Shown: positions 35,124 through 44,221, numbered from the stretch's first letter. The stretch: DNA of 64,000 nt from an uncultured Mailhella sp. (GCA_910578585.1 CAJTRG010000002.1:59668-123667), one strand, 5' to 3'. The notes: generated from the letters alone by a model not told the origin. Numbers and translations: made by a program.

Positions 35124-35906
35124 TTAATCTCTAACTGTTATATTATTCTTTTTTAAAAAAGATTTCAAGTCGTTAATTGTGTATGTTCCATAATGGACTA
35201 TGGAGGCAATAAGAGCAGCTGAAGCTTTGCCTTTTGTTACAGCTTCAAGCAAATCTTCTGGCTTGCCCGCGCCGCCGGAAGCAATAACCGGAATTTGCAC
35301 AGCTTCGCAAATGGTTTTGGTGAGGTTGATTTCATAACCATTCTTTGTGCCGTCAGCATCAATGGAATTGACGCAAAGTTCACCGGCACCGCGCTTTTCG
35401 CATTCCTTTGCCCATAAGATGGCGTCAATGCCGCAATAGGTTCTGCCGCCTTGAATAACTATTTCATAACCGGAAGGAATTTTTTCAGATTTTTCAACCT
35501 GTTTGACATCCATACCCACAACAATTGCCTGTGAGCCAAATGCCATGGCGCCTTGTTCAATGAGCTTTGGATTTTTCACTGCCGCAGAATTGATAGAAAC
35601 TTTTTCAGCTCCGGCTAAAAGTACAGCCCGCATTTCTTCTACAGAATTAATGCCACCGCCCACACAAAAAGGAATGAAAATATTTTTTGCAACATTTTCA
35701 ACAACTTCAAGCATTATTCCGCGTTTTTCATGGGAAGCGGTAATATCATAGAAAACAATTTCGTCCGCGCCTTCTTCATAATATTTTTTAGCGGTTTCCA
35801 CAGGGTCGCCAATATCAATATTATTTTCAAATTTGATGCCTTTTGTCAGACGTCCGTCCCGAACATCCAGGCAGGGGATAATTCTTTTGCAAAGCTGTGT
35901 ATTCAT
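35124..35906 (-). CDS. hisF: imidazole glycerol phosphate synthase, cyclase subunit
   Basis: A 260-aa TIM-barrel enzyme that with HisH converts PRFAR and ammonia to imidazole glycerol phosphate and AICAR. RIIPCLDVRDGR carries the first catalytic Asp (Asp14), IVVGMDVK the second, and VIASGGAGKPEDL the phosphate site. Length is standard. It follows hisH after 26 bases; the other his genes are elsewhere. Confidence 0.95.
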   Translation of the reverse strand: MNTQLCKRIIPCLDVRDGRLTKGIKFENNIDIGDPVETAKKYYEEGADEIVFYDITASHEKRGIMLEVVENVAKNIFIPFCVGGGINSVEEMRAVLLAGAEKVSINSAAVKNPKLIEQGAMAFGSQAIVVGMDVKQVEKSEKIPSGYEIVIQGGRTYCGIDAILWAKECEKRGAGELCVNSIDADGTKNGYEINLTKTICEAVQIPVIASGGAGKPEDLLEAVTKGKASAALIASIVHYGTYTINDLKSFLKKNNITVRD

Positions 35907-35932
35907 AGTTTACCTTAGTGTCGTCTTATCAA

Positions 35933-36586
35933 TTATTTTTTGAGTTGTTCGCAGTACTCGTTAAAGTTTTTCAAAAGCTGCAAACCGGTTTTGCCGCTTT
36001 TCTCAGGGTGAAACTGCACTGCCCATAAACCGTTGCGACCATAGATTGCTGTAAATTCTTTGCCATAGGTAGTTGTTGCTAACGTAAGATTGGGATCTTG
36101 CGGTTCTGGATAAAAGCTGTGCACATAATAAACATTGTCGCCGGATTGGATGTTTTTGAGGAGAGGACTTTCTTGTTTGACTTGTATGCTGTTCCAGCCC
36201 ATGTGCGGAATACGGATTTTTTCAGGAACAGTATTTTCATTGACGCCGTCAGTCCAGTCAGGATTGAATTTTTTGCATATGCCAGAAATAATGCCAAGGG
36301 TTTTAGTATTATTTTCTTCACTGTAATCAAGCAAAATTTGACAGCCCAGACAAATCCCCAACAGTGGTTTCTTTTCAGCTACAATGGATTTCAAGAGTTC
36401 ATCCTGCTTTTGACTGCTTAGTCTGTCCATGGCTTGTTTGGCCGCGCCAACACCAGGAAAAATAATCCCATCAACCTGCATAATGCTTGTATTATCATCA
36501 GTGATACATGCTTCTATGCCTAAATAATTCAACGCACGGAGCACGCTTGTTTGATTGCCGGCTTTATAATCGAGAATTGCTATCAT
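35933..36586 (-). CDS. hisH: imidazole glycerol phosphate synthase, glutamine amidotransferase subunit
   Basis: A 217-aa class I glutamine amidotransferase that supplies ammonia to HisF. The triad is Cys79 (LLGICLGCQ), His193 and Glu195 (VQFHPEKSG). The HMGWNS segment is typical of HisH. It starts the hisH-hisF pair. The 140 bases upstream, divergent to serS, must hold both promoters. Confidence 0.95.
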   Translation of the reverse strand: MIAILDYKAGNQTSVLRALNYLGIEACITDDNTSIMQVDGIIFPGVGAAKQAMDRLSSQKQDELLKSIVAEKKPLLGICLGCQILLDYSEENNTKTLGIISGICKKFNPDWTDGVNENTVPEKIRIPHMGWNSIQVKQESPLLKNIQSGDNVYYVHSFYPEPQDPNLTLATTTYGKEFTAIYGRNGLWAVQFHPEKSGKTGLQLLKNFNEYCEQLKK

Positions 36587-36728
36587 AATTTCCTCAAAAA
36601 AATTTTGTGAAATAAAGATTAACCTTGCTTATATATTAAGTAAAGGATAAAATATATTGAAATTATAAATTGGATAATCATAGATAATCATCTGCATATA
36701 CTTGGATTATCTTTATAAGGAGGCTATT

Positions 36729-37997
36729 GTGCTTGATTTGAAAATTATGCAAAAAGAACCTGAACGTGTTGCAAAAGCTCTTGCTGACCGTAATTCCGCG
36801 CTGAGCATTGATGAGTTTTTAAAACTTGATGCCCGCCGCCGTGCTGCCTTATCGGAAGTAGAAGCGCTGAAAAGCAAACGCAATACTGAATCTGCACAAG
36901 TAGCAAAAATGAAAAAAGCTGGTGAAGATGCCAGTGCGCTGATGGCTGAACTTGGTAAATTGTCAGATAAAATTAAAGAACTTGATGCAGAAGCTGACGC
37001 AATAAAAGCTGAACAGGAAGCTTTTATGCTCACAGTGCCAAACATTCCAGATGCGTCTGTACCCTATGGTAAAGATGAAAATGATAATGTGGAAGTGCAT
37101 CGTTATAGCGAACCTGCCAAATTCAATTTCCCCATCAAAGACCATGTGGACTTAGGTGTGCCTTTTGGCCTTGATTTTGAAAGAGCTTCCAAACTTTCCG
37201 GCGCCAGATTTGCTGTATCTATTGGCAAACTTGCCCGTCTTGAACGAGCGCTTATGAACTTTTATGTGGATACGCAAACCCAGGAATTTGGACATACAGA
37301 AGTCAATGTTCCCGTGCTTGTAACTCGTTCTACCATGCAGGGCACAGGACAGCTTCCAAAATTTGAAGAAGATTTGTTCAAAATTCAAGGCTGGGAGCAT
37401 TTTCTTATTCCAACAGCAGAAGTTCCTTTGACCAATTTGCATGCTGGTGAAGTACTTGATGAAGATATGCTTCCAATTTGGTATACGGCAGCTACTTCCT
37501 GCTTCCGTTCAGAAGCCGGTGCCTATGGTAAAGATACCCGCGGACTTATCCGTCAGCACCAATTTACCAAAGTTGAAATGGTGCATTTCTCTCATCCTGA
37601 TAAATCCTGGGAAGATCTTGAAAAAATGCGCCGCTGTGCAGAAATGCTGCTTGAACGCCTTGAACTGCCATACAGAACCATTACCCTGTGTACTGGCGAT
37701 ATGGGCTTTAGTTCAGCTAAAACCTATGATGTGGAAGTTTGGATTCCTTCACAAAATACCTATCGTGAAATCTCTTCCTGCTCTAACTGCACAGACTTTC
37801 AGGCTCGCCGTGCCAATATCAAGTTCAGACCAAAAGGCGGCGGAAAACCTGAATATGTGCATACACTCAATGGTTCCGGACTTCCAACAGGCCGTTCACT
37901 TGTTGCTGTTATTGAAAATTATCAGCAGGAAGACGGTTCTATCAAGGTGCCTGATGTGCTTGTTTCTTATATGAATGGAGTCAAAGAAATTCGCTAA
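36729..37997 (+). CDS. serS: seryl-tRNA synthetase
   Basis: A 422-aa class II synthetase. The N-terminal coiled-coil arm (about residues 30-105, rich in Lys, Glu and Ala) contacts the long variable arm of tRNA-Ser; the catalytic core has the motif 2 region TSCFRSEAGAYGKDTRGLIR (20 residues) and motif 3 LNGSGLPTGR. I start it at GTG 36729, which has AAGGAGG five bases upstream and gives the family's normal MLDLK beginning; the in-frame TTG at 36702 lacks a binding site. Confidence 0.96.
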   Translation: MLDLKIMQKEPERVAKALADRNSALSIDEFLKLDARRRAALSEVEALKSKRNTESAQVAKMKKAGEDASALMAELGKLSDKIKELDAEADAIKAEQEAFMLTVPNIPDASVPYGKDENDNVEVHRYSEPAKFNFPIKDHVDLGVPFGLDFERASKLSGARFAVSIGKLARLERALMNFYVDTQTQEFGHTEVNVPVLVTRSTMQGTGQLPKFEEDLFKIQGWEHFLIPTAEVPLTNLHAGEVLDEDMLPIWYTAATSCFRSEAGAYGKDTRGLIRQHQFTKVEMVHFSHPDKSWEDLEKMRRCAEMLLERLELPYRTITLCTGDMGFSSAKTYDVEVWIPSQNTYREISSCSNCTDFQARRANIKFRPKGGGKPEYVHTLNGSGLPTGRSLVAVIENYQQEDGSIKVPDVLVSYMNGVKEIR

Positions 37998-38036
37998 AAA
38001 ATATGTTAAGTTTTCAACAAAAATAAAATAGTTAAC

Positions 38037-38064
38037 TTGACTTTTAAATAATAATCATTATTAT
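38037..38064 (+). promoter_or_regulatory. sigma-70 type promoter of rbo-rub-roo
   Basis: TTGACT at 38037-38042 and TATTAT at 38059-38064 are separated by 16 bases. A 19-bp palindrome covers the spacer and the -10 element. Confidence 0.6.
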
Positions 38065-38065
38065 T
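38047..38065. promoter_or_regulatory. PerR/Fur-type operator candidate at the rbo promoter
   Basis: AATAATAATCATTATTATT is a perfect palindrome about a central C. It resembles the Fur and PerR boxes (GATAATCATTATC-like core) and the palindrome at the rubrerythrin promoter (5419-5437). Its overlap with the -10 hexamer suits a repressor. Confidence 0.6.
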
Positions 38066-38090
38066 AGTGCAACAAACTTTGGAGGAAAAA

Positions 38091-38468
38091 ATGAACGAAT
38101 TACATCAAGTTTACAAATGTGAACATTGCGGAAATATTGTAGAAATCGTACACGCCGGTGCAGCTCCACTTATGTGCTGCGGTCAAAAAATGAAACATAT
38201 GGCTGAAGGCACAAGCGACGGCGCTAAAGAAAAACATGTACCGGTAGTTGAAAAAACTGCTAACGGCTACAAAGTAACTGTTGGTTCAGCTCTTCATGCC
38301 ATGACTGAAGAACACTATATTGAATGGATTGAACTTATTGCTGACGGCGTAAGTTACAAGAAATTCCTGAAACCAGGTGATGAACCAATTGCAGAATTCT
38401 GCATTGATGCAAAAAATGTTTTTGCACGTGAATATTGCAATTTACATGGTCTTTATAAGTCTATGTAA
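38091..38468 (+). CDS. rbo: desulfoferrodoxin (superoxide reductase)
   Basis: A 125-aa two-domain superoxide reductase that reduces superoxide to hydrogen peroxide with electrons from rubredoxin. The N-terminal desulforedoxin-like centre has CEHCG and MCCGQK (four Cys). The catalytic domain has KHVPVVEK, SALHAMTEEHYIEWIEL and REYCNLHGLYK, supplying the four His and one Cys of centre II. The ATG at 38091 with GGAGG is chosen over upstream in-frame codons. Rubredoxin and roo follow. Confidence 0.96.
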   Translation: MNELHQVYKCEHCGNIVEIVHAGAAPLMCCGQKMKHMAEGTSDGAKEKHVPVVEKTANGYKVTVGSALHAMTEEHYIEWIELIADGVSYKKFLKPGDEPIAEFCIDAKNVFAREYCNLHGLYKSM

Positions 38469-38491
38469 TTTTATACAATGGAGAAAATAGA

Positions 38492-38650
38492 ATGAAAAAG
38501 TATGTATGTGAAGTTTGCGGCTATGAATACGATCCAGCTAACGGCGATCCCGATAACGGCGTAGCAGCTGGCACTGATTTTGAAAAAGTTGACGCAAGCT
38601 GGGTTTGCCCAATTTGCGGCGCTCCAAAATCACAATTCAGCGCTGAATAA
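38492..38650 (+). CDS. rub: rubredoxin
   Basis: A 52-aa rubredoxin: it begins MKKYVCEVCGYEYDPANGD and has WVCPICGAPKSQF near the end, so the two CxxCG-type knuckles of the Fe(Cys)4 site are complete. Length and spacing match Desulfovibrio rubredoxins. It lies 23 bases after desulfoferrodoxin with GGAG upstream and should supply electrons both to that protein and to the oxygen reductase encoded next. The gene is short enough to be missed by length-filtered gene calling. Confidence 0.96.
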   Translation: MKKYVCEVCGYEYDPANGDPDNGVAAGTDFEKVDASWVCPICGAPKSQFSAE

Positions 38651-38655
38651 GTAAT

Positions 38656-38694
38656 AATAAGAGGTTCAAAAATTTTTGAATCTCTTATTGTTTT
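38656..38694 (+). terminator. hairpin between rubredoxin and roo
   Basis: Two 17-base arms (38656-38672 and 38673-38689) pair with a single G-U and no free loop in DNA terms, followed by GTTTT. It is a terminator or attenuator that could lower, but not abolish, transcription into roo. Confidence 0.65.
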
Positions 38695-38722
38695 AAAGGA
38701 CTATTTTTTATTAGAGGACATT

Positions 38723-39931
38723 ATGGAACCAATTTTATTGAAAGATGATATTTACTGGGTTGGAGCTGTTGATTTTAATTTAAGAAATTTCCACCGTTAC
38801 AGTCGTTCTCCCCAAGGCTCTACTTACAATGCCTATCTTGTAAAAGATGAAAAAAATGTACTTTTTGATACTGTTGATGAACATTATTGCGATGAGCTTA
38901 TCAAACGCATTTCTGAAATTATGGATCCAACAGAAATTGACTATATCGTTTGCAACCACATGGAAAAAGACCATGCCGGCAGCATTGAACGTATCGTTGA
39001 AATCTGCAAGCCAGAAAAGATTTTCTGCTCAGTAATGGGTGAAAAATCCCTGAAAGCTCAATTCAATACTGAAGGCTGGCCTATTCAGGTTGTCAAAGAC
39101 GGTGAACGTTTGAATATTGGTAAACGCAATATCACTTTCCTTGAAACCCGTATGCTGCACTGGCCTGACAGCATGGTTTCTTATTTGGAAGAAGACAAAG
39201 TGCTTTTCTCAAACGATGCATTCGGACAAAACGTTGCCACCAGCTGCCGTTATGTTGATGAATATGATCGCCACTTACTTCTTCAGGCAATGAAAGATTA
39301 TTATTACAATATCATTCTTCCATACTCTCCACTTGTTTTGAAAGCTGTTGAAAAAATCAATAAGCTGGGCTTGGAATTTGACATGATTGCTCCTGACCAC
39401 GGCCTTATTTACAGAACAAAAGACGATATCAAATTCCTTTTTGAAACCTATGCAGAAATGGCAACTCAGCCTTATAAACTTCGCGCTGTTATTGCCTTTG
39501 AAAGCTTATGGGGTGCTACCAAGAAAATGGCATATGCTGTTGGTGACGGCCTTGCCAGTGTTGGCGTTCCTTATACTATTATTGATGCTCAGGAAAATCA
39601 CTGTTCCATGGTTATGAATGAACTTGCTGATTCTTCTGCGCTTATTTTAGGTTCATCCACAAGAAACAACATGCCTCTTGTAAATCTGCTTGGTGTTATC
39701 AATAACGTCAAGGGTCTCAAACCTAAAAATCTTGTAGGTGCTGCATTTGGTTCCTATGGCTGGTCTGGCGAATCTCCAAAAGTGATTAATGATGAACTTG
39801 CTGCAATGGGTGTTGAAATTGTTGCAGAACCAGTAAAGGCTTATTTTGGCCCTAACGAAGCAGAACTTACTGCTTGCTTTGAACTTGGCAAGAAAGTTGG
39901 TTTGGCCTTGAAAGAAAAAGTTAATGCATAA
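38723..39931 (+). CDS. roo: rubredoxin:oxygen oxidoreductase (flavodiiron protein)
   Basis: A 402-aa flavodiiron protein. The N-terminal metallo-beta-lactamase-like half holds the diiron site (HMEKDHAGSIE, then a later DHGLIYR), and the C-terminal flavodoxin domain (about 255-400, AFESLWGATKKMA) binds FMN. It reduces oxygen to water with electrons from rubredoxin, and some members reduce NO. Length matches D. gigas ROO. It is located between the rubredoxin gene and cydAB. Confidence 0.95.
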   Translation: MEPILLKDDIYWVGAVDFNLRNFHRYSRSPQGSTYNAYLVKDEKNVLFDTVDEHYCDELIKRISEIMDPTEIDYIVCNHMEKDHAGSIERIVEICKPEKIFCSVMGEKSLKAQFNTEGWPIQVVKDGERLNIGKRNITFLETRMLHWPDSMVSYLEEDKVLFSNDAFGQNVATSCRYVDEYDRHLLLQAMKDYYYNIILPYSPLVLKAVEKINKLGLEFDMIAPDHGLIYRTKDDIKFLFETYAEMATQPYKLRAVIAFESLWGATKKMAYAVGDGLASVGVPYTIIDAQENHCSMVMNELADSSALILGSSTRNNMPLVNLLGVINNVKGLKPKNLVGAAFGSYGWSGESPKVINDELAAMGVEIVAEPVKAYFGPNEAELTACFELGKKVGLALKEKVNA

Positions 39932-39935
39932 TAAT

Positions 39936-39982
39936 TTCTCATATCCTTATCTGTTGCAGGGTAGGGATATGAGAATTTTTTT
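39936..39982 (+). terminator. hairpin between roo and cydA
   Basis: TTCTCATATCC and GGATATGAGAA form an 11-bp stem (39936-39946, 39965-39975) followed by seven T residues. The cydA start is only 18 bases beyond, leaving almost no room for a separate promoter. Confidence 0.75.
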
Positions 39983-40000
39983 ACATTTTATGGAGGCATT

Positions 40001-41341
40001 ATGGACGTAGTTCTCCTTTCTCGGTTGCAATTTGCTGTTGCCGTGTTTTTCCACTTTATTTTTGTGCCATTAACACTGGGGTTGACAGTTTTACTTGCAA
40101 TTATGGAAACCGCCTATGTGAGAACCGGTAATGAAATGTACAAAAGAATGGTAAAGTTTTGGGGAAAACTTTTTATCATCAACTTTGTGCTTGGTATTGT
40201 AACCGGTATTACCTTAGAGTTTCAATTTGGTACAAACTGGTCAAAATACAGCGCTTTTGTGGGCGATATTTTTGGCTCTTTGCTTGCTATTGAAGCTTCT
40301 GTTGCATTCTTCCTTGAATCTACCTTTGTGGCTGTGTGGATTTTTGGCTGGGATAAAGTAAGTCAGAAAACACACTGTGTGGCTATTTGGCTTGTTGCCA
40401 TTGCCAGCAACCTTTCTGCATTGTGGATTATTTTGGCAAACGGCTTTATGCAGCATCCTGTCGGCTATGTTATTCGTAACGGCAGAGCAGAACTGGAAAA
40501 TTTCTTTGCTGTTTTGACTAACCCATATGCCTGGGGACAATATTTTCATACCATTTCCAGTGGTTGGCTCCTCGCCGGTTTCTTTGTTCTCGGTATTTCT
40601 GCCTGGCATTTACTTCGTAAAAATGAAATTGATTTGTTCAAAGCCTCTGTAAAATTCGCTGCTCCATTTACTCTTGTTTTTGCTCTTGCAGTGGCAGTTT
40701 TTGGTCACCACCAGGGCAACAATGTTGCTCTTTACCAGCCAGCTAAGCTTGCTGCCATGGAATCACACTGGGAAACAACCACGAATGCTCCAATGGTTGC
40801 GCTTGTATGGCCAGATCAGGAAAATGGCAAAAATGCTGTTGAAGCCATTGAAATCCCAGGCTTACTCAGCTTCCTTGCATTCAATGATTTTAACGCTGAA
40901 GTAAAAGGTCTCAATGATTTTGCTAAAGAAGATATTCCGCCAGTTTTGACAACTTTCTTATCATTCAGATTAATGGTTGGCATGGGTGGACTTTTCATCC
41001 TTTTGGCATTCCTTGCCTGGAAGAAACGTGAAGACTTGGCAAGCAATCCATTGCTTTGCAAGGCGCTTACTTATGCAATTCCATTGCCGTATATCGCTAT
41101 TATGGCAGGCTGGATGCTCGCAGAAGTTGGCCGTCAGCCTTGGATTGTGTACAGCCTTATGCGTACTTCTGACGCTGTATCACCAGTGCCTTCCTCAAGT
41201 GTTGCCATTTCACTCTTGAGCTTCATTGTTGTCTATTCTGTCCTTGGCATTTTGGATATTTATCTTCTGATTAAATATGCCCGCAAAGGCCCTCAACCTG
41301 CTCCTGCAGCAGAAAGTGAAAGCGAAGAAGGAGTTGCATAA
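40001..41341 (+). CDS. cydA: cytochrome bd quinol oxidase subunit I
   Basis: A 446-aa inner-membrane protein with about nine helices. SRLQFAVAVFFHFIFVPLT carries the b595-ligand-type His18, the GRQPWIVYSLMRTSDAVSP segment is the family signature, and the Q-loop is of the short type. With CydB it forms the high-affinity terminal oxidase that protects anaerobes from oxygen. Strong GGAGG precedes the ATG; the stop codon overlaps cydB by one base. Confidence 0.96.
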   Translation: MDVVLLSRLQFAVAVFFHFIFVPLTLGLTVLLAIMETAYVRTGNEMYKRMVKFWGKLFIINFVLGIVTGITLEFQFGTNWSKYSAFVGDIFGSLLAIEASVAFFLESTFVAVWIFGWDKVSQKTHCVAIWLVAIASNLSALWIILANGFMQHPVGYVIRNGRAELENFFAVLTNPYAWGQYFHTISSGWLLAGFFVLGISAWHLLRKNEIDLFKASVKFAAPFTLVFALAVAVFGHHQGNNVALYQPAKLAAMESHWETTTNAPMVALVWPDQENGKNAVEAIEIPGLLSFLAFNDFNAEVKGLNDFAKEDIPPVLTTFLSFRLMVGMGGLFILLAFLAWKKREDLASNPLLCKALTYAIPLPYIAIMAGWMLAEVGRQPWIVYSLMRTSDAVSPVPSSSVAISLLSFIVVYSVLGILDIYLLIKYARKGPQPAPAAESESEEGVA

Positions 41342-42381
41342 TGAGTATTGAATTCTTACTTGGCGTTTGGTTCTTTTTATGGGCTCTTTTGTGGGCTGTG
41401 TACTTTATCCTTGACGGCTTTGACCTTGGGGCTGGTACACTTATGCCTTTTATTGCTAAAAATGATGATGAAGTCCGTACAGTGTATAATGCTTCCGGCC
41501 CTTTCTGGGATGGTAATGAAGTATGGCTTATTACTGCCGGCGGCGTAACATTTGCAGCATTCCCGGTTGCTTATTCAGTTATGTTTAGCGCTTTGTATGC
41601 ACCATTATTGATGCTTTTGTTTGCACTGATTTTCCGTGCTGTGGCATTTGAATTCAGAAGCAAGATTGATGATCCAAAATGGCGTAAACTTTGCGATGCG
41701 GTGCTTTTCTTTGGTTCTTTTGTGCCTGCTTTGCTGCTCGGTGTTGCCTTTGCGAATCTGTTTATGGGTATTCCTATTGACGCAGACGGCATTTACCATG
41801 GCAATCTCTTGAAATTGCTCAATCCTTATGGCCTTGCCGGCGGTATTTTCTTTGTATGCATTTTCTGTATGCATGGTGCGCTTTGGCTTCGCTTCAAGGC
41901 TGAGGGCGATTTGGCAGAACGAGCTGGAAAGACTGCACATATTATGTGGTATCTTGTGCTTACCCTTGTGATTGCGTTCCTTGCGTTGACTGATTATTAT
42001 ACCTTTATTTTGGATAATATTTCAGAAGCACCAGTTATTTATATCTTCCTTGTGCTTGCTGTGGTTGCACTTCTTGGTGTACGTTTCTATATGGAACATG
42101 GTAAAAGTCCCATTTCTGCATGGGCATGCAGTGCACTCTTTATCCTTGGTTTAGTGCTTTTTGCCGTGCTTGGAATGTTCCCAAATATTATCATTTCAAA
42201 CATGGATCCAGCATTCAGCATTACAGTCTATAATGGCGCTTCAAGTCAGCTGACACTCACCATTATGTTCTTTGTTGTGCTTTGTGCCGTACCGCTTGTA
42301 ATCTGCTACCAAGCCTGGGTATATTGGGTATTCTCCCATAAAGTCACCGCGAAGGAACTCGCTTCCGACCACGCATATTAA
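41341..42381 (+). CDS. cydB: cytochrome bd quinol oxidase subunit II
   Basis: A 346-aa membrane protein with about eight helices. FILDGFDLGAG and the PFWDGNEVWLITAGG segment are diagnostic for CydB. It is translationally coupled to cydA (TAATG overlap). A strong terminator follows, and the mobile island starts 22 bases beyond it. Confidence 0.95.
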   Translation: MSIEFLLGVWFFLWALLWAVYFILDGFDLGAGTLMPFIAKNDDEVRTVYNASGPFWDGNEVWLITAGGVTFAAFPVAYSVMFSALYAPLLMLLFALIFRAVAFEFRSKIDDPKWRKLCDAVLFFGSFVPALLLGVAFANLFMGIPIDADGIYHGNLLKLLNPYGLAGGIFFVCIFCMHGALWLRFKAEGDLAERAGKTAHIMWYLVLTLVIAFLALTDYYTFILDNISEAPVIYIFLVLAVVALLGVRFYMEHGKSPISAWACSALFILGLVLFAVLGMFPNIIISNMDPAFSITVYNGASSQLTLTIMFFVVLCAVPLVICYQAWVYWVFSHKVTAKELASDHAY

Positions 42382-42407
42382 TTAGTACTTACTTTATTAA
42401 TTAGTAT

Positions 42408-42437
42408 AAAAGCCCTCAAATCCATGAGGGCTTTTTT
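42408..42437 (+). terminator. intrinsic terminator of cydAB
   Basis: AAAAGCCCTCA and TGAGGGCTTTT form an 11-bp stem with a 6-base loop, followed by TT. Confidence 0.85.
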
Positions 42438-42456
42438 GCTTAAATAGGATTTTTGT

Positions 42457-42492
42457 TGAGGAGAATTGAACTTTCGACCTCTTGAATGCCAT
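42457..42492. repeat. left attachment site: decayed copy of the tRNA-Ala 3' part
   Basis: 36 bases match the tRNA-Ala segment at 61524-61559 with three adjacent-region mismatches (the ACTTTCG against ACTCCTG block). The exact parts are 16 bp (42457-42472) and 17 bp (42476-42492). The copy stops in the anticodon loop and lacks the acceptor stem, so it is not a tRNA gene. Confidence 0.85.
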
Positions 42493-42889
42493 GGGTCAAA
42501 AAAGATTAATCAACCGTTTGAAATTATATACTAACATTTTGATTTACTGAAATTTAATAATTAGTCGGTGATAATTTAGTATCACTTAAAATCACTTAGT
42601 TTCATTGTTTAAACGGTGGAAAAACGGTGGATTTTTTCAGACTGATTTTTGAAATTTAGTTTCAAATCCAAAATTGTAATTCAAATTGAGGTTGTTATGA
42701 ACTTTCAAAAAAATCTTAAACTTCACTTTTTCTGGCACGAGAACTTTTTACAATTTTTTTATGTTTCACTTTATTTCATTTTAAATCCTTTAATTTCTTT
42801 TTATTTACTATAACGCACTAAAATTATTGTATATCTAGTCTAAAATTTATGTTATAGCAAGTAAAAATATTTTATTGAGGAGATTTAAA
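42493..42889. other. gene-free left end of the island with integrase-binding candidates
   Basis: No open reading frame of note. The stretch holds the paired ACGGTGGA repeats at 42615-42637, a TTTGAAA/TTTCAAA inverted repeat with a 5-base loop at 42648-42666, repeated TCACTTA units around 42585, and the leader of the integrase gene. The layout fits an attP arm region and an integrase promoter, but the promoter hexamers are not clear. Confidence 0.5.
42615..42637 (+). repeat. arm-type repeat, left copy
   Basis: The 23 bases start GGTGGA and run through ACGGTGGATTTTTT; they recur at 61441-61463 with one mismatch and the same orientation. Each copy contains two GGTGGA units 11 bases apart. Confidence 0.6.
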
Positions 42890-44110
42890 ATGAAAAAATC
42901 CCAAAAGAAGAAACACCCAAAATGGATTGCATCTGACAAATTTAAGGGAGTACGCTATTATGTTGATAAAAGCAGAAAGCATGGCTCACGTTTTGACACA
43001 TTTTATGGTATCCGCTATCAGATTGACAATAAACGCTATGAATACAACTTGGGGTATGCAAGTCAGGGCTGGTCAGAACAAAAAGCAGCGCTTGAAATTG
43101 AAAAGTATAAAATTGCAAACGAGCAGGGGACGGGGGCTATTTGCAAAACTGAACAAAAGCAAATCAATCGCAAGAAACGCATTGAACAAGCAAAACTTGA
43201 TGAGGAAGAAAGACGCAGGAGAATTACATTTAGCGAATATTTTGAATATTACATTAATTCGCAGGCTCATAAATCCCCCAATACCATTTTGGCAGAAAAG
43301 AACCTTTATAAAAAATGGCTCAAGCCTGTACTCGGTGATATTCCTTTTATCAATATAAAGCCGTATCAGCTTGAACAAGTAAAAATGAATATGCTTGCGG
43401 AAGACCGAGCTGCTGCAACAATAAAATACGCTCTTTCTGTTGTTTCGCAAATGTGGACACTGGCAAAACGTGATGATTTGGTCTTTACAGACAGTCCTAC
43501 CAAAAAGGTTCGTTTGCCTAAACAAGATAATGCAAGAATCCGTTATCTGAAAGAAGAGGAAGCAAAACTTTTATTAAATGAACTTCGTTTACATTCCGAA
43601 CAGCTTTATGAAATTTCGCTTATTGCCCTATTTACAGGTATGCGTTTTGGTGAAATTGTAAGTTTAGAGTGGAACTGCATTGATTTTGAAAGTAAAATAA
43701 TCCTGATAAAAGATACCAAAGCACACAGAAATCGCATTGCTTATATGCTTGATGACCTCTACAATCTTTTCAATAATAAGCGTAAGGAACTGATAGAAAT
43801 GGGGTATAATCTGAACGGATTGATTTTTACCAACCTTCTCGGAGAGAAAATCACCGAAGTTTCTCATACGTTTGATAGAGTTGTTGATAAACTTTTTAAT
43901 CAAAACCTAAAAGATAAACGAGATAAGGTTGTTTTTCATACCTTGCGGCATACCTATGCTTCCTGGCTTGTGCAAAGAAAAGTGGATTTATTTTCTGTAA
44001 AAGAACTTTTAGGACATGCCTCAATCAAAATGACGTTACGGTATAGCCACCATTCACCTGACGGACTGCGTAAAATGGCATTTATCCTCAATGATTTGAA
44101 TTTAAAATAA
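42890..44110 (+). CDS. int: tyrosine recombinase/integrase of the island
   Basis: A 406-aa phage-type integrase. The catalytic domain shows Arg252 (FTGMRFGE), His350 and Arg353 (HTLRHTY), His376 (LGHAS) and the nucleophile Tyr385 (LRYSHH). The N-terminus has a basic, arm-binding AP2-like domain and a SAM-like core-binding domain (about 110-205). The ATG at 42890 has GAGGAGA upstream. It lies about 400 bases from the left attachment site and reads inward, and probably integrates and excises the element at tRNA-Ala. A terminator follows. Confidence 0.95.
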   Translation: MKKSQKKKHPKWIASDKFKGVRYYVDKSRKHGSRFDTFYGIRYQIDNKRYEYNLGYASQGWSEQKAALEIEKYKIANEQGTGAICKTEQKQINRKKRIEQAKLDEEERRRRITFSEYFEYYINSQAHKSPNTILAEKNLYKKWLKPVLGDIPFINIKPYQLEQVKMNMLAEDRAAATIKYALSVVSQMWTLAKRDDLVFTDSPTKKVRLPKQDNARIRYLKEEEAKLLLNELRLHSEQLYEISLIALFTGMRFGEIVSLEWNCIDFESKIILIKDTKAHRNRIAYMLDDLYNLFNNKRKELIEMGYNLNGLIFTNLLGEKITEVSHTFDRVVDKLFNQNLKDKRDKVVFHTLRHTYASWLVQRKVDLFSVKELLGHASIKMTLRYSHHSPDGLRKMAFILNDLNLK

Positions 44111-44143
44111 TATTATTATGGAGTTTACTCCAAAATAAAAATT

Positions 44144-44175
44144 GAAAGCCCTCATGAAAATGAGGGCTTTCTTTA
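44144..44175 (+). terminator. intrinsic terminator of the integrase gene
   Basis: GAAAGCCCTCAT and ATGAGGGCTTTC form a perfect 12-bp stem around GAAA (44144-44171), followed by TTT. Confidence 0.85.
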
Positions 44176-44221
44176 ATAATTACGAATTTACGAAAAAAGT
44201 TTTATCGCATGATAAGAAGGC

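Noticed and set aside
42457..42492. A second tRNA gene at the left island end
   Set aside because: Only the T-arm to anticodon part is present, with three mismatches and no acceptor stem, so it is an attachment-site remnant.
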